From: Candidimonas sp. SYP-B2681
GTDB taxonomy: Bacteria > Pseudomonadota > Gammaproteobacteria > Burkholderiales > Burkholderiaceae_B
DNA: 64,000 nt
Direction: 5' to 3'
NCBI RefSeq assembly: GCF_003971065.1
Contig: NZ_RYDV01000001.1
Span: 682,001-746,000, forward strand
Under the pieces are notes generated by a model. That model had not been told where the DNA came from. It ran no database searches and saw nothing but the letters and a program-made list of their open reading frames with translations. A program made the translations under genes and the position numbers. Below, in pieces: positions 36,690 to 46,081 of the stretch (positions are counted from its first letter, which is position 1; each line of letters starts with the position of its first letter).

Positions 36690-37574
36690 TTATCGACTGG
36701 AAAATTGGTAGAGCTCGGCAGGATTGTCCACCAGGATTCGCGTGCGCAAGCTTTCCATATTGCCGCACCATCTTGTTAATAAGTCGAACAGTTCTGATTC
36801 GTCCGGCTTTTCTGCAGGCTCGGTAACGTGTGGCCAATCACTGCCCCACACCAGGCGCTCAGGTGCGGCGGCGATCCAGCGTTGGGCCAGCGAGTCCGTG
36901 TCGTCATAGCCCCCATTCACGCCTTGCAGCGTATTAAGGTAGGCACCACTTAACTTCATCCAACCCCTTCCGTCGCCCAGCATTTTTTCGACCAGATAGT
37001 GTGCCGGATGCGTGGGCTCGTTAATCGGCATGCGTCCCAAATGGTCAAAGACAATGGGTACTGGCGATTGCTCAAGGATGTTCCGGTGTGCGACCATCTG
37101 GTCTGCCGTCCAGTGGACCTGTATGTGCCACCCGAGGGCGGCAATTTTCCGCGCCAAGGGCAATACATCATCAAAGTCGCCGGCATAGCCGTTGCTCGTA
37201 TGAAAACTAAAGCGTATTCCGCGAATACCCCCTTCGTGCAGCTGTTCCAAGAGGCTTTCGCTGATGTCGGCAGAGACGACGGCTATGCCGCGTGTAGAAT
37301 CTTCGCCAAGCGCTTGAATGGCGGCCAGCGTGACCGTGTTATCCGTGCCGTAGACGCGCGGCTGCACCACCACCGCACGGGAGGTTCCCAGTAATTGCTG
37401 AATCCTTTTATAGTCGGCAACGTCGCCGCATTCGACTTTCGCCCCTTGCTGCGTATAGTGAGGGTCGTAAATATGCAGGTGCGAATCACACGCCAAGGCA
37501 GGCGCATTTGAGCTCGGCGACATCTGAGGGGTAACGCTGCGAAAATTCGGTAGTGGAGGTGGTTTGTCAGTCAT
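36690..37574 (-). CDS. Amidohydrolase-family lactonase-like hydrolase
   Basis: 294 residues from the ATG at 37574; the frame is open 13 codons further. TIM-barrel amidohydrolase of the LigI/2-pyrone-4,6-dicarboxylate lactonase type, with ACDSHLHIYD (H32, H34), RGIRFSF, WHIQVHWTADQ, IVFDHLGRMP and LVWGSDWPH containing the metal-side His and Asp residues. Such enzymes hydrolyse lactones or carboxylate esters of ring-cleavage products. Together with a PcaC-like decarboxylase and Bug receptor it may form a small lactone-degrading unit. Substrate not determined. Confidence 0.85.
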   Translation of the reverse strand: MTDKPPPLPNFRSVTPQMSPSSNAPALACDSHLHIYDPHYTQQGAKVECGDVADYKRIQQLLGTSRAVVVQPRVYGTDNTVTLAAIQALGEDSTRGIAVVSADISESLLEQLHEGGIRGIRFSFHTSNGYAGDFDDVLPLARKIAALGWHIQVHWTADQMVAHRNILEQSPVPIVFDHLGRMPINEPTHPAHYLVEKMLGDGRGWMKLSGAYLNTLQGVNGGYDDTDSLAQRWIAAAPERLVWGSDWPHVTEPAEKPDESELFDLLTRWCGNMESLRTRILVDNPAELYQFSSR

Positions 37575-38544
37575 CTGTTGCGCTCTTATATGGTCTGCGA
37601 CGGTTCTTGCCAAGTTGCCATGATCGTCAATGTCCGGTGCGGCAGAGGGCTATGGTCCCGGTGTGCGACCGAACGTCATGGCGCGGTTAAAGCCTCGATA
37701 CGAACCAACGGTCGTATGGGCATAGGTGGCAATCATATCTTCTTGCAGTACCTGCGGGAAATCGATCATCGATGCCACCAAAGCCAGCAGACGCCCCTTA
37801 TACTCGAATGCCGCTAAAGGGCCCATTGAGACCCGAACGTTCGGACAAGGGGTGACAAGCGGCGGGGTGGGGCACAGAGACAGAACTGGTCACCTATATG
37901 GGATTCGGTGTCGTCCGTGAAGTTGACAAGCTCTCGGGGCTCGTCAGGGTGTCCTTTTCTTTTGCGGCCGTTGCGAGAGATCGCCTTAGCGCGCTGGACG
38001 AAGGGTTTGTCAATCATTTGTCCTAGCACCATACACGCGCCTTGTCCGCGCGCTTTGGCCAGCTGGCATCAGTAAACTCCCGATTGCAAAAATCAATCTC
38101 GACCCAATGCCGCAAATTCGCCAAAGCTAGGGCTCACTTGGTGACCAGTCAAATGCCGATTCGGACCGAGTCGCCGATTGGAGCCCCAGCGCATATTTGA
38201 CTGAAGTCTACGGACCCAGCTATGCCAGGTGCGCGGCTACGTCTGGATAGCGCGTGCATAAGCTGTTGGATAACGCTTGGGTCTGAATGTGCACGCACCT
38301 GGAGCTGCCGGCAGTCTGGTGAAATGCTTGCTAGCTTCCTGTCGCTAAAGCGGGGCGGCGTTATGGGGATGCATAGTTTTACTTTAACGAACGGTTCACG
38401 TTTGCGACACCTTAGACTTATATAAACGACTTTACATAATACACATTATGCGTACTTAAATACGATGCAAGGGGCGTTATTTTGGACTTCATAGTGCTCG
38501 AGCGCTCGAGCTAGCTATGGTCTACAGTTGCCGCGCAAAAACCG
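37575..38544. other. Gene-poor stretch before the recombinase remnant
   Basis: About 970 bp with no supportable gene. It holds an 8-bp inverted repeat AGTCAAAT...ATTTGACT around 38149-38205, a CATAAT-N4-ATTATG repeat at 38435-38450 and a perfect 16-bp palindrome at 38496-38511, the last two just before the recombinase remnant. It may be decayed mobile-element DNA. Confidence 0.5.
38496..38511. repeat. Perfect 16-bp palindrome GCTCGAGCGCTCGAGC
   Basis: Two tandem copies of GCTCGAGC form a self-complementary 16-mer immediately upstream of a broken tyrosine recombinase gene. Position suggests a recombination or regulator site of the element, but no function is shown. Confidence 0.5.
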
Positions 38545-39336
38545 GTGTCGTCGCTCGCGCATCAGGACTTGCTCGCGTTCCAGCACTTTTTAAGTGATCC
38601 GCAGCCTGCGGCCCAGTGGATCATGCACTCCGGGCGCAAAGTGGCGCGCACGCATGCCGATTGGCGCCCTTTTGCTGGACGCTTAGCACCCACGAGCCGG
38701 CGCCAAGCTATCATTATTCTCAATTCTATGTTTTCGTGGCTCGTGACGGCGGGCTACTTGGCCGGCAATCCGTTGTCGCTCTCGCGCCAACACGCCCGGA
38801 AAGCCAAACCGCGCGTGATGCGCTACCTGGATGAAGAGGCGTGGACAGAGGTTAAACTCGCCATTGACGCCCTTCCACGCGACTCCGAGCGCGAGCGGAA
38901 TACTACTTTCGGCTGCGTTGGCTTTTTTCCCTGCTTTACCTATGCGGGCTGCGCATTTCGGAGGTGACGCAAAACAGGCTGGGCGGCTTTTTTTTGCCGG
39001 CGCGACAAAGATGGTGAAGAGCGCTGGTGGCTGGAAGTCACCGGCAAGGGTGAGAAAACCCGGATCACTCCGGCCACGAACGAGCTTATGGTCCAGCTCG
39101 CCGGCTATCGCCGTGAAAAGGACCTATCGCCCCTCCCCGCGCCCGACGAAACGACTCCCCTTCTTTTACCCATCGGCCAGCAAACACGCTCCCTCACTCG
39201 GGCTGCCGTTCACGCCATCGTCAAGCAGATCTTTGATAACGCCGCCGACCGAATCCGAGCACGCGGCGCCGACTTTGAATCCAAAGCCTTAAATAGGATC
39301 GCACCATCCGTAGAAAAGGTCCTTATCAATTTTTAG
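38545..39336 (+). pseudogene. Broken tyrosine recombinase (phage-integrase family)
   Basis: Three frames join into one recombinase: LAHQDLLAFQHFLSDPQPAA, SRRQAIIILNSMFSWLVTAGY and LAGNPLSLSRQ form the core-binding domain, then YFRLRWLFSLLYLCGLRISE supplies the first catalytic Arg, then EVTGKGEKTRITPATNELM. Frameshifts fall near 38900 and in a T-run near 38990. The frame ends at ADFESKALNRIAPS, so the catalytic HxLRH, H/W and Tyr region is missing. The N-terminus is also incomplete. It is probably a relic of a tnpS-type recombinase from a Tn4651-like transposon or an island integrase. Confidence 0.85.
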
Positions 39337-40038
39337 ATGGGATCTATGAACAGCACAGTGATGTCAGCCAGTCAGGTCCTCCGTAATCTGCCTCGGCGCC
39401 GGTTTTCCAAGGAAAAAAAGCATTAGATCGTGCGAAGGTTCTTGCACTTGGGCATTCCCCTAACTAAGTTTGCCCGGTATCGCGATACTGCATCACAACC
39501 AGCTGAGCCGCTGCCCTAAAAATGCTTAGTATTGAGCGACTGCATATCAATCACACGGCCGAGGACGCGGCCGTGTCAATGCGTGTTCCCCGCACGAATA
39601 CGTTTTTTTACTCCGTAGCCTTCTAATTTTTCAGGAGAATTCGGCGCGCGATTTGCCACGGAAAAATGGCAAGATGAGCTCATGCATGCATTTGCAAATG
39701 TGCAGGCGGCCCCAGGTTGGCGATAAAGTGAGGTGGCCAAGGTTTGTAAAACCGCCAACCACCGTCAGTTCACGCAGGTTAAATTTTAAGGTTTAGACCC
39801 GACTGCTGGATAAGCTTGAATCAGTTGGGTCAAATTTGGACCGTTCAGACTATCAGCGAGCAAGATCGCTGCTTGACCTCTCATGGCCAATAATTGCAGT
39901 CAAGGATGGAAGGTCGAATCCGACCCATTGCCGCGGGTCGGTTAGTTTTCATAAAGATCTGCCAATCAGCGCAGGAAGCCGCCGGTCTAGTATTTCTATG
40001 TCGATTGGGACGGGCCAAAAAGCAGCGGCTCCGAATCT
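39337..40038. other. Gene-poor stretch with a GC-rich hairpin
   Basis: About 700 bp between the recombinase remnant and the arylsulfatase. ACACGGCCG at 39553-39561 and CGGCCGTGT at 39568-39576 form a perfect 9-bp stem with a 6-base loop, without a following T-run. Short ORFs here show no family features. Confidence 0.5.
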
Positions 40039-41541
40039 TCAGCCGCCGCTTGACGCCGCAGTCATCTTCTCTATAACCTGGTCTAGGCTGAAGCTCGCCG
40101 CCTTCTGTCGCGGTGGGAATTCCTTGAAGGTGGCCACGAAGTCCGCGACGAAGGCTTGCGCTGGTACGAGCAGAAAGGCGTGCCGAAACATCCAGTCGTA
40201 GTATGTGTTCGACGTGATCTGCGCACGCTCGTACGGGTCCATCCGCAGATTAAATATGTAGGGGGTGCGCAGCGTCACGAAGGGCTCCTGCCATATCTTG
40301 AGCGTGCCGGGGACACGTTGCTCCATGAACAACATCTTCCAATTGTCGTAGCGCAGCGCTGCGACGTCTCCTTCGTCGGTGAAGTAGATGAAACCTTGGC
40401 GCGGACTCTTGGGCTCCTTGCCGGTCAGGTACGGGAGCAGGTTATAGCCGTCGAGGTGGACCTTGAAGATTTTCCCGCCAATCTCGTGCCCCTTCTTCAG
40501 CTTTGCCACGATGTCAGGCTCACCAGCTACTGCGAGAATGGTGGGGAACCAGTCCTGGTGGCTGATGATCTCGTTCGACTCCGATCCGGCCGTAATGTTG
40601 CCGGGAAAGCGCACCATACAGGGAACGCGATAGGCACCTTCCCAGCTCGAGTTCTTCTCATTCCGAAAAGGCGTCAAGCCTGCATCCGGCCAGGTGTTCA
40701 TGTGCGGGCCGTTATCGGTGCTGTACTGCACGAACGTGTTGTCCGCAATACCAAGCTGGTCCAAAAAATCGAGCAGCTCGCCGATGCATTTGTCGTGATC
40801 GATCATCGCGTCGTGGTACTCAGATTGCCAGCGGCCGGCCTGGCCACGGCTCTCCGGCTTGACGTGCGTCCATGCGTGCATGTGCGTAGTGTTGAACCAC
40901 ACGAAGAACGGTTCGCCAGCGTCGTGGGCTGCTTGGATAAACTTTTTAGCTGCTGCCAGGAACTCGTCGTCACACGTCTCCATTCGTTTGGTGGTCAGCG
41001 GACCCGTGTTTTCAATTTTCTGACCTCCCTTGCCATCGGCATAGCAATGCAGAACCCCGCGAGGTCCGTACTTCTTTTTGAACTCAGGGAAGTCCTTCAC
41101 ATTTGGGTAGTCAACCTCTTCGGGTTCCTCCTCGGCGTTGAGGTGATAAAGGTTGCCGAAGAATTCGTCGAAGCCATGCATTGTCGGCAGGTGCTCGTCG
41201 CGGTCGCCCAAGTGGTTTTTGCCAAACTGGCCTGTGCGATAGCCAAGTGGCTTGAGCGCTTCGGCGATAGTGATGTCTTCGGCCTTGAGGCCCAGGTCCG
41301 CCCCAGGCAGCCCGACTTTGGTTAAGCCAGTGCGCAGCCCGCACTGGCCTGTGATGAATGAGGCCCGCCCTGCGGTACAGCTTTGTTCAGCATAGGAATC
41401 GGTGAAGACCATGCCCTCCTTGGCAATGCGATCGATGTTGGGAGTGCGATAGCCCATTAAGCCTCTGGTATAGCAACTAAGATTCGCCTGGCCGATGTCG
41501 TCCCCCCACATGACCAGGATGTTTGGTTTCTTGCTTGTCAT
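40039..41541 (-). CDS. Arylsulfatase, cytosolic type
   Basis: 500 residues from the ATG at 41541, which follows AGGTG by six bases. Sulfatase fold with MWGDDIGQANL (metal Asp pair), the modification site C55-T-A-G-R, GQFGKNHLGD, HGFDEFFGNLYHL, TTHMHAWTH and QYSTDNGPHMNTWPDAG. The site is the CxAxR variant of CxPxR, where Cys is oxidised to formylglycine. There is no signal peptide, so it acts in the cytoplasm on an imported sulfate ester. A formylglycine-generating enzyme gene lies at 43946 on the same strand. Decayed genes lie between. Confidence 0.92.
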   Translation of the reverse strand: MTSKKPNILVMWGDDIGQANLSCYTRGLMGYRTPNIDRIAKEGMVFTDSYAEQSCTAGRASFITGQCGLRTGLTKVGLPGADLGLKAEDITIAEALKPLGYRTGQFGKNHLGDRDEHLPTMHGFDEFFGNLYHLNAEEEPEEVDYPNVKDFPEFKKKYGPRGVLHCYADGKGGQKIENTGPLTTKRMETCDDEFLAAAKKFIQAAHDAGEPFFVWFNTTHMHAWTHVKPESRGQAGRWQSEYHDAMIDHDKCIGELLDFLDQLGIADNTFVQYSTDNGPHMNTWPDAGLTPFRNEKNSSWEGAYRVPCMVRFPGNITAGSESNEIISHQDWFPTILAVAGEPDIVAKLKKGHEIGGKIFKVHLDGYNLLPYLTGKEPKSPRQGFIYFTDEGDVAALRYDNWKMLFMEQRVPGTLKIWQEPFVTLRTPYIFNLRMDPYERAQITSNTYYDWMFRHAFLLVPAQAFVADFVATFKEFPPRQKAASFSLDQVIEKMTAASSGG

Positions 41542-41820
41542 GATTTTCACCTTTTCGTTGAATTAAACACTAGGTCGCATCCAGACGCTCAGCAGGGAAC
41601 TGTTAGGGCGAGGAAAAAGCCTGCGACGGCCAGCGGCCGTGCTCGTGGCCGCACCAAGTTTGGTCCAAAGTAATAACTGAGGCTCTTCTGAAGGATTGAG
41701 ATCAGCATGGCAGGCAATCGTCATGACGTTCTACTCCTAGGTACGCTCAAAACGCAATTACACGGCAAGACGGCAGTGAAGATCCGTGTCGGTAGTGATC
41801 TGACGTACGGCCGTCTAACG

Positions 41821-42135
41821 TTAGTGCGAAAACTGCAAATTGAGCCCCATGTAAATTTGCCAATCAGGATGGCTAGGGTCACGGCTCGCCATAGAGAACT
41901 GCGGTTCGATGAAAAAGTTGTATACGACCTTGTTACGATTGATGACCTGCCAAATTCCTAGCCCCAACGGCACGCTGTAGCCATCGTTCTCTAGGTTGTA
42001 GGTCCAGATGGGCGTAGACCGTAGGTACGTGCCCCCGCCCAGTTGGTACATCGCAAATGGTTGAAACGCCACGAGATGGACATCTTCGCGGCGGCTCGAG
42101 CCGGAGAAGCTGTTTTGCCACAAATCATCATACGC
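41821..42135 (-). pseudogene. C-terminal fragment of an outer-membrane (neuromedin U-like) protein
   Basis: A frame of about 105 codons reads LWQNSFSGSSRREDV, FQPFAMYQLGGGTYLRSTPI, NDGYSVPLGLGIWQVI and FIEPQFSMASRDP, ending in IYMGLNLQFSH. This matches the C-terminal barrel of proteins annotated as neuromedin U or transporter homologues, which often neighbour arylsulfatases. No start or signal peptide remains; an in-frame stop lies just upstream. Confidence 0.75.
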
Positions 42136-42352
42136 TCGACTTAGCTACTGCGAAAGTGTCAATATGTGTTCCGGTTTGTCCAAGATTTCGCAAGGCGTTT
42201 GCGAAATCACCGCGCAACATTCTGAACCGGACTTGTGCAGACCTGCAGGTGCGATAGCGAGTCATCAGGTGTCAACGAAGAGTCCTTGGCATCGGAGTGC
42301 GGGGATCGGTCTGGATAGATACGCCGCTCCAAACGTAAAGGCGTGCTGCTTC

Positions 42353-42478
42353 AGAAACTCACGGCTAGGCCGACCGAAAACCCCGAACGTTGGTTCTGAA
42401 TACGTAACGGCCGACCAGCCGCGTACGCGTAATGTGAAGACGTTATAGGCGCGGGTATCTAGCTCTAAACCCGTCGAT
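42353..42478 (-). pseudogene. C-terminal relic of the 10.9-kb outer-membrane protein family
   Basis: DNA resembles the 3' end of the gene at 10921-11892. Pieces GLELDTRAYNV and RTRLVGRYVF are readable in separate frames, corresponding to GLELDSSAYNM and RTRLVGRYVF of the intact protein. Frameshifts disrupt the end. It shows that a paralogue of that gene once stood here. Confidence 0.8.
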
Positions 42479-42604
42479 TCGTGAAATATAGAAGCAGCGT
42501 GCACAGTCGGACTAAAGGGTTATATGAGTTGATCTCTCGTACCGCTGCGCATCACCGTGTCGAAACTTAAAAAGTTCCGTGGATTGCAGGCCGCCCCACT
42601 TGGC

Positions 42605-42962
42605 CCAGCCCTGTCTCCGTGCCCCACCCGGTCCAGAAAATTCAGGGTCTTGTCGAGCACTTCTGTATCGAAGGTCAGCATGCGCTCACGGGTCAACATG
42701 CCGGTATGTTCGATTTTCGGTTTACCCGCCCGACCGAACGCCTGGTCTTCGGTGAGATCGTCTTCTTCCGTTGCCCATGTATGCAGCGTGCCACGCGGCC
42801 CATACTTCTTCAGGTATTCAGGGTTTTTCTGACTCGGGAAATAGAACTGCTCTGGCTCCTCTTCGGCGTTGAGGTGGTAGAAGTTGCCGAACCACTCGTC
42901 AAACCCGTGAACCGTTGGGGGAAACTCGTTGCGATCGCCAAGATAATTCTTGCCGAACTGAC
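42605..42962 (-). pseudogene. Internal fragment of a second arylsulfatase
   Basis: The minus strand encodes QFGKNYLGDRNEFPPTVHGF, DEWFGNFYHLNAEEEPEQF, KYGPRGTLHTWA and KIEHTGMLTRERM. This parallels residues about 107-225 of the intact sulfatase but with many differences, so it derives from a distinct sulfatase gene. Both the N-terminal modification-site part and the C-terminal two thirds are missing. It abuts the DUF202 stop codon. Confidence 0.85.
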
Positions 42963-42968
42963 ATCCAA

Positions 42969-43442
42969 TCAGCCGAACGGCCCCAAGCGAAACCCCATGC
43001 CTGTAATGGCGACAAGCCCCAATAGCAGCAGCAATACCGCCGTGACTAATGTCATCGAGGGAGGAAATCCGCTTTCACCGTGAATTAACCCGTTGCGGGC
43101 CATGGCAGAGCGTTGTTTGCGCAGCTCCCACATGAAACGAGCGTGATAGGCGATCCCAAGGATCAGCATAATCACACCAATCACTACCAATGAAACACCA
43201 AAGTTTTTTGCTGGTTCACCCTTGATAACGTCAGAACTTTCAGCTAGCTTTCCAAGAAACTGGTGAATAGTAAAACCGAAGCTGATCAAGGAAAGGGAAG
43301 TACGAATCACTGACATCAGTGTCCGGTCAGCGCTCATTCTGGTTCGCTGAAACGACATGCCAGTTCTGCGCGAGGATAGTTCTGTTGAAGTGTCCTCAAA
43401 CAGCGCTGCATACGTGCTTTCGCTTTTGGCAGGCTGCGTCAT
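42969..43442 (-). CDS. DUF202 family small membrane protein
   Basis: 157 residues from the ATG at 43442, with AAGGAG upstream. The DUF202 motif RRTGMSFQRTRMSADRTLMSVIRTSLSLISFGFTI occupies residues about 25-60, followed by two more membrane segments near 87-105 and 133-152. Family members are YidH-like inner-membrane proteins without assigned function. It follows the 43455 membrane gene by 12 bp and forms an operon with it and the formylglycine-generating enzyme. Confidence 0.88.
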   Translation of the reverse strand: MTQPAKSESTYAALFEDTSTELSSRRTGMSFQRTRMSADRTLMSVIRTSLSLISFGFTIHQFLGKLAESSDVIKGEPAKNFGVSLVVIGVIMLILGIAYHARFMWELRKQRSAMARNGLIHGESGFPPSMTLVTAVLLLLLGLVAITGMGFRLGPFG

Positions 43443-43454
43443 GAGCACTCCTTC

Positions 43455-43949
43455 TTATTCCACGTTACTTTTTCTACCACGCCGCCAAGCCGCCCAACGT
43501 ACCACCGTGCCCCGGACCAGCATGTAGGGAACAAATGCGAGCACTATCGCGATCACGACGGCTTCCATCGGACGGATTGTGTCGAACACAATAGTCTGGT
43601 AGATCAAGTCAATCACCAAACCCATTGCAAGAATCTTGCTTGTCGACTTCAGCCCCTCGCGAAGCCTGCCGGCTCGCTTTTGCGGATTGGTCAGTACGGT
43701 CCAGAAGTAAGGTGACCGCCCCGTTTCCGCATCCTTCTTGCCGTCGCGCCATGCCGCCAGTATCGCCATGATGGGCTGTAAGATGAAGCGAAAAGATAGT
43801 GGCCCATCATGTCGTGCTAGCAAGTCTGTCCAGAATCGATCCAAGACCCCCATTGCCAGCGCGCTGGCAGGCAAGGCAACAAGTAGCGCTATGGCGCTGG
43901 TGGCGACGATAATGTGTACCCGATGACGGCTCCGATCCTCTGTGCTCAT
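43455..43949 (-). CDS. Inner-membrane protein, unknown function
   Basis: 164 residues from the ATG at 43949, overlapping the upstream gene's stop by 4 bp (ATGA), so translation is coupled. Hydrophobic segments are near 14-33 and at about 104-148, with an intervening soluble region (FWTDLLARHDGPLSFRFILQPIMAILAAW). The basic C-terminus is RGRKSNVE. It resembles conserved membrane proteins that neighbour sulfatases in other proteobacteria. No enzymatic motif. Confidence 0.7.
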   Translation of the reverse strand: MSTEDRSRHRVHIIVATSAIALLVALPASALAMGVLDRFWTDLLARHDGPLSFRFILQPIMAILAAWRDGKKDAETGRSPYFWTVLTNPQKRAGRLREGLKSTSKILAMGLVIDLIYQTIVFDTIRPMEAVVIAIVLAFVPYMLVRGTVVRWAAWRRGRKSNVE

Positions 43950-44938
43950 GCTGGTGCGTCCAATCTCTTCGCACAACGGAAACCAACATGGCTGGTCGAT
44001 GTATCTTCCGGCTCGGCATGGCGAGCCGCTGGGCGATAGCGCCGACAATAATTAGGAGCGCATAAATGCGATCCGCCCTTCAGTACGCGCCTGGCAATTT
44101 TGATTGTGGGCAGCGACCGGTCAAAGCTGCCTTGTACATCCACCGCTCGTGGGTTGCTCGGAATACAGCATGATTTTTTGGCTGGGTCGGGATGGTGCTG
44201 GGTCCAGTAATCGCTCGTCCATTCCCACACGTTACCTACCATGTCAAACAACCCATAGCCGTTCTCGGGGAACGCACCAACGGGTGATGTGCGATAGTAG
44301 CCATCCTCCATACGGTTCTCCAGCGGAAAACGTCCTTGCCAGATATTAGCCATATGCTTGTTGTCAGGCATTAGCTCATCGCCCCAGGCGAACTCTACTC
44401 CTTCGAGCCCGCCACGCGCGGCAAATTCCCATTCAGCTTCAGTAGGTAGATCCTTGCCGACCCAGCGGGCGTACGCCAATGCATCTGCATATGCCACATG
44501 TACGACTGGATGATCTAGCTGACCCTCAATCGAACTCGAGCGCCCCATAGGATGCTGCCAGTCTGCGCCGAATTCATAGCTCCACCATTGATAGGTGTTC
44601 TCCATTCCATTTATGCTCAAAGGCGGAGCAAAGACCAATGAGCCTGGCTGTAACATGTGAGGTAAAGCGCCTGGGTAGTCAGCCGGATTTGGAGGCTGCT
44701 CTGCGACAGTTGTATGTCCGGTTGCTTGGACAAAAGCCATGAACTGGCGATTCGTGACGAGAGTGCGATCAATCCAAAAATCGCCAACAATTACTTGGTG
44801 TGCCGGAGCTTCCTCAATATAGTGCCGGTCAGACCCCATCAAATAGAGTCCGCCTCTGATAAACACCATGTCATGCCTATCATCGATCAAACCCGTATCG
44901 CGTCTGGCGGGCTCACTAGAAGATTTGCCGTCATCCAT
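43946..44938 (-). CDS. Formylglycine-generating enzyme family protein
   Basis: 330 residues of the FGE/SUMF1 fold: MVFIRGGLYLMGSD at the N-terminus, PVVHVAYADALAYARWVGKDLPTEAEWEFAARGG, then YGLFDMVGNVWEWTSDYW, and GGSHLCAPNYCRRYRPAARH near the C-terminus. The two cysteines C293 and C298 match the catalytic pair of aerobic FGE that oxidises sulfatase Cys to formylglycine with copper and oxygen. No signal peptide. This protein is the likely maturase of the arylsulfatase at 40039, with two small membrane-protein genes following it in an operon. Confidence 0.9.
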   Translation of the reverse strand: MDDGKSSSEPARRDTGLIDDRHDMVFIRGGLYLMGSDRHYIEEAPAHQVIVGDFWIDRTLVTNRQFMAFVQATGHTTVAEQPPNPADYPGALPHMLQPGSLVFAPPLSINGMENTYQWWSYEFGADWQHPMGRSSSIEGQLDHPVVHVAYADALAYARWVGKDLPTEAEWEFAARGGLEGVEFAWGDELMPDNKHMANIWQGRFPLENRMEDGYYRTSPVGAFPENGYGLFDMVGNVWEWTSDYWTQHHPDPAKKSCCIPSNPRAVDVQGSFDRSLPTIKIARRVLKGGSHLCAPNYCRRYRPAARHAEPEDTSTSHVGFRCAKRLDAPA

Positions 44939-45254
44939 TGATCGAACCCCCGTTTCACTTTCAAAGCACGTCGTACGCGAAAGTTGAGATACACCAAATA
45001 TTTATCGCGTGAACTGACGAACGACCGCCCCAGAATAGGAAGCTATTTGGGGGAATTTTGCCTCCACATATTAAAAAAAAGCGCAAAATTAAAAGCGAGC
45101 AGTACATTTGAATGGTACGTCTAAACGCCGCGTTTAATACGTTGGATGCCTCGATCCGTACATGTGCACTGCGCGGTCAGTCAGTATATGGCTCAAATTC
45201 TCGCTCAGATTTTTGGTGTGTGCGGTTATTTCTTATTTCAAGAAAAGTCGATTC
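44939..45254. other. Intergenic stretch, no gene supported
   Basis: 316 bp upstream of the FGE operon. AT-rich around 45040-45100 and likely to hold the FGE promoter, but no clear consensus pair was found. Confidence 0.4.
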
Positions 45255-45569
45255 ATGACAACACACGATACCCGCAGCGCTAGCAACTACGTACAGCGCA
45301 TTAGCGAGGTAGTGCGTGAATTCTACGAACGCTCCCCCTACCCGGTCGTTGCCCAAGCGCCAAATCGCCAACGCTACCAGGCTTTACACACCCAATTGAA
45401 TTTGGTCTAGCACCGTCTGTTTTGGCCCGCTCGTTCATTCCGTGCGAAGCGGTCCGTGCTTATAGCGGGATGCGGAAGCTACCAAGCTGCCAGCCATGCT
45501 ATGAACTGGCCGCAAGCACCAATCCTTGGCATAGATGTCAATGAAGCGAGCCTCGCACGGACGAATTGA
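45255..45569 (+). pseudogene. Truncated class I SAM methyltransferase
   Basis: One continuous frame from the ATG at 45255 reads NYVQRISEVVREFYERSPYP, then a premature TAG at 45408-45410, then HRLFWPARSF, VLIAGCGSYQAASHAM and ILGIDVNEASLARTN before a TGA at 45567. AGCGSYQAA with the following GID is motif I and II of a Rossmann methyltransferase, and FYERSPYP is typical of the N-terminus of this subgroup. The substrate-binding remainder is missing. Confidence 0.8.
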
Positions 45570-46081
45570 ATTTCCCACGGAATTGGAACCAAAATCCCCA
45601 CGTAGCGGTTCAGCATCTTCGTAGGAAATGTAGTTCCAGCACTCGAGCTCAATGAAGCGATGATGGCGTAGCTTAAGAAGTTAGCTCCATGCCGAGCCCG
45701 GCGTTCTATACGAGCTTGAATGCCTCCCTTTCTCCCTGGAGCCGGCGCCTGCCGATACCACGAGAGTGGGATGCGCTTGGGGTGCGCCGCTAACGCCTCC
45801 ATCCCCTCGCCTTCGCCTCTGCACTATGCACGGGCGCGTATCGTCGCTCGAATGCAGTGGTTGGGTCTTGTGCTTGATACTGACCGAAATGAAGCCGGGG
45901 CGTCCGGCATCGACCGGGGCGTTGGGCCTGCGATATTGAGCGTAGCGGTGAATGAGATACCAGCAGTGGATTTATCCACAACGGATTGGTCTTGCTCGTT
46001 CCGCCGGAGTCTCAAACGAACCCCTTCATACGTCTGTTGCTCCCGTCTGTGCTCGCCGCAAGACATTACTGCGCCGCGGCC
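45570..46081. other. Gene-poor stretch, possible decayed coding DNA
   Basis: About 510 bp after the methyltransferase fragment. The minus strand around 45590-45690 can be read as a short coding-like piece (FIELECWNYISYEDAEPLR) that ends in stops. I cannot assign it. Nothing else is supportable. Confidence 0.4.

Noticed and set aside
39576-39758. 60-codon minus-strand ORF near the GC-rich hairpin
   Set aside because: Starts within the hairpin stem and has no supported ribosome-binding site.
40156-41325. 389-codon plus-strand ORF
   Set aside because: A mirror of the arylsulfatase gene produced by its codon bias. The same kind of shadow appears over the second sulfatase fragment at 42619-43083.
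45479-45802. 107-codon minus-strand ORF beside the methyltransferase fragment
   Set aside because: It crosses the antisense of the methyltransferase motif and shows no family pattern. A different minus-strand frame there looks slightly coding-like but has stops.
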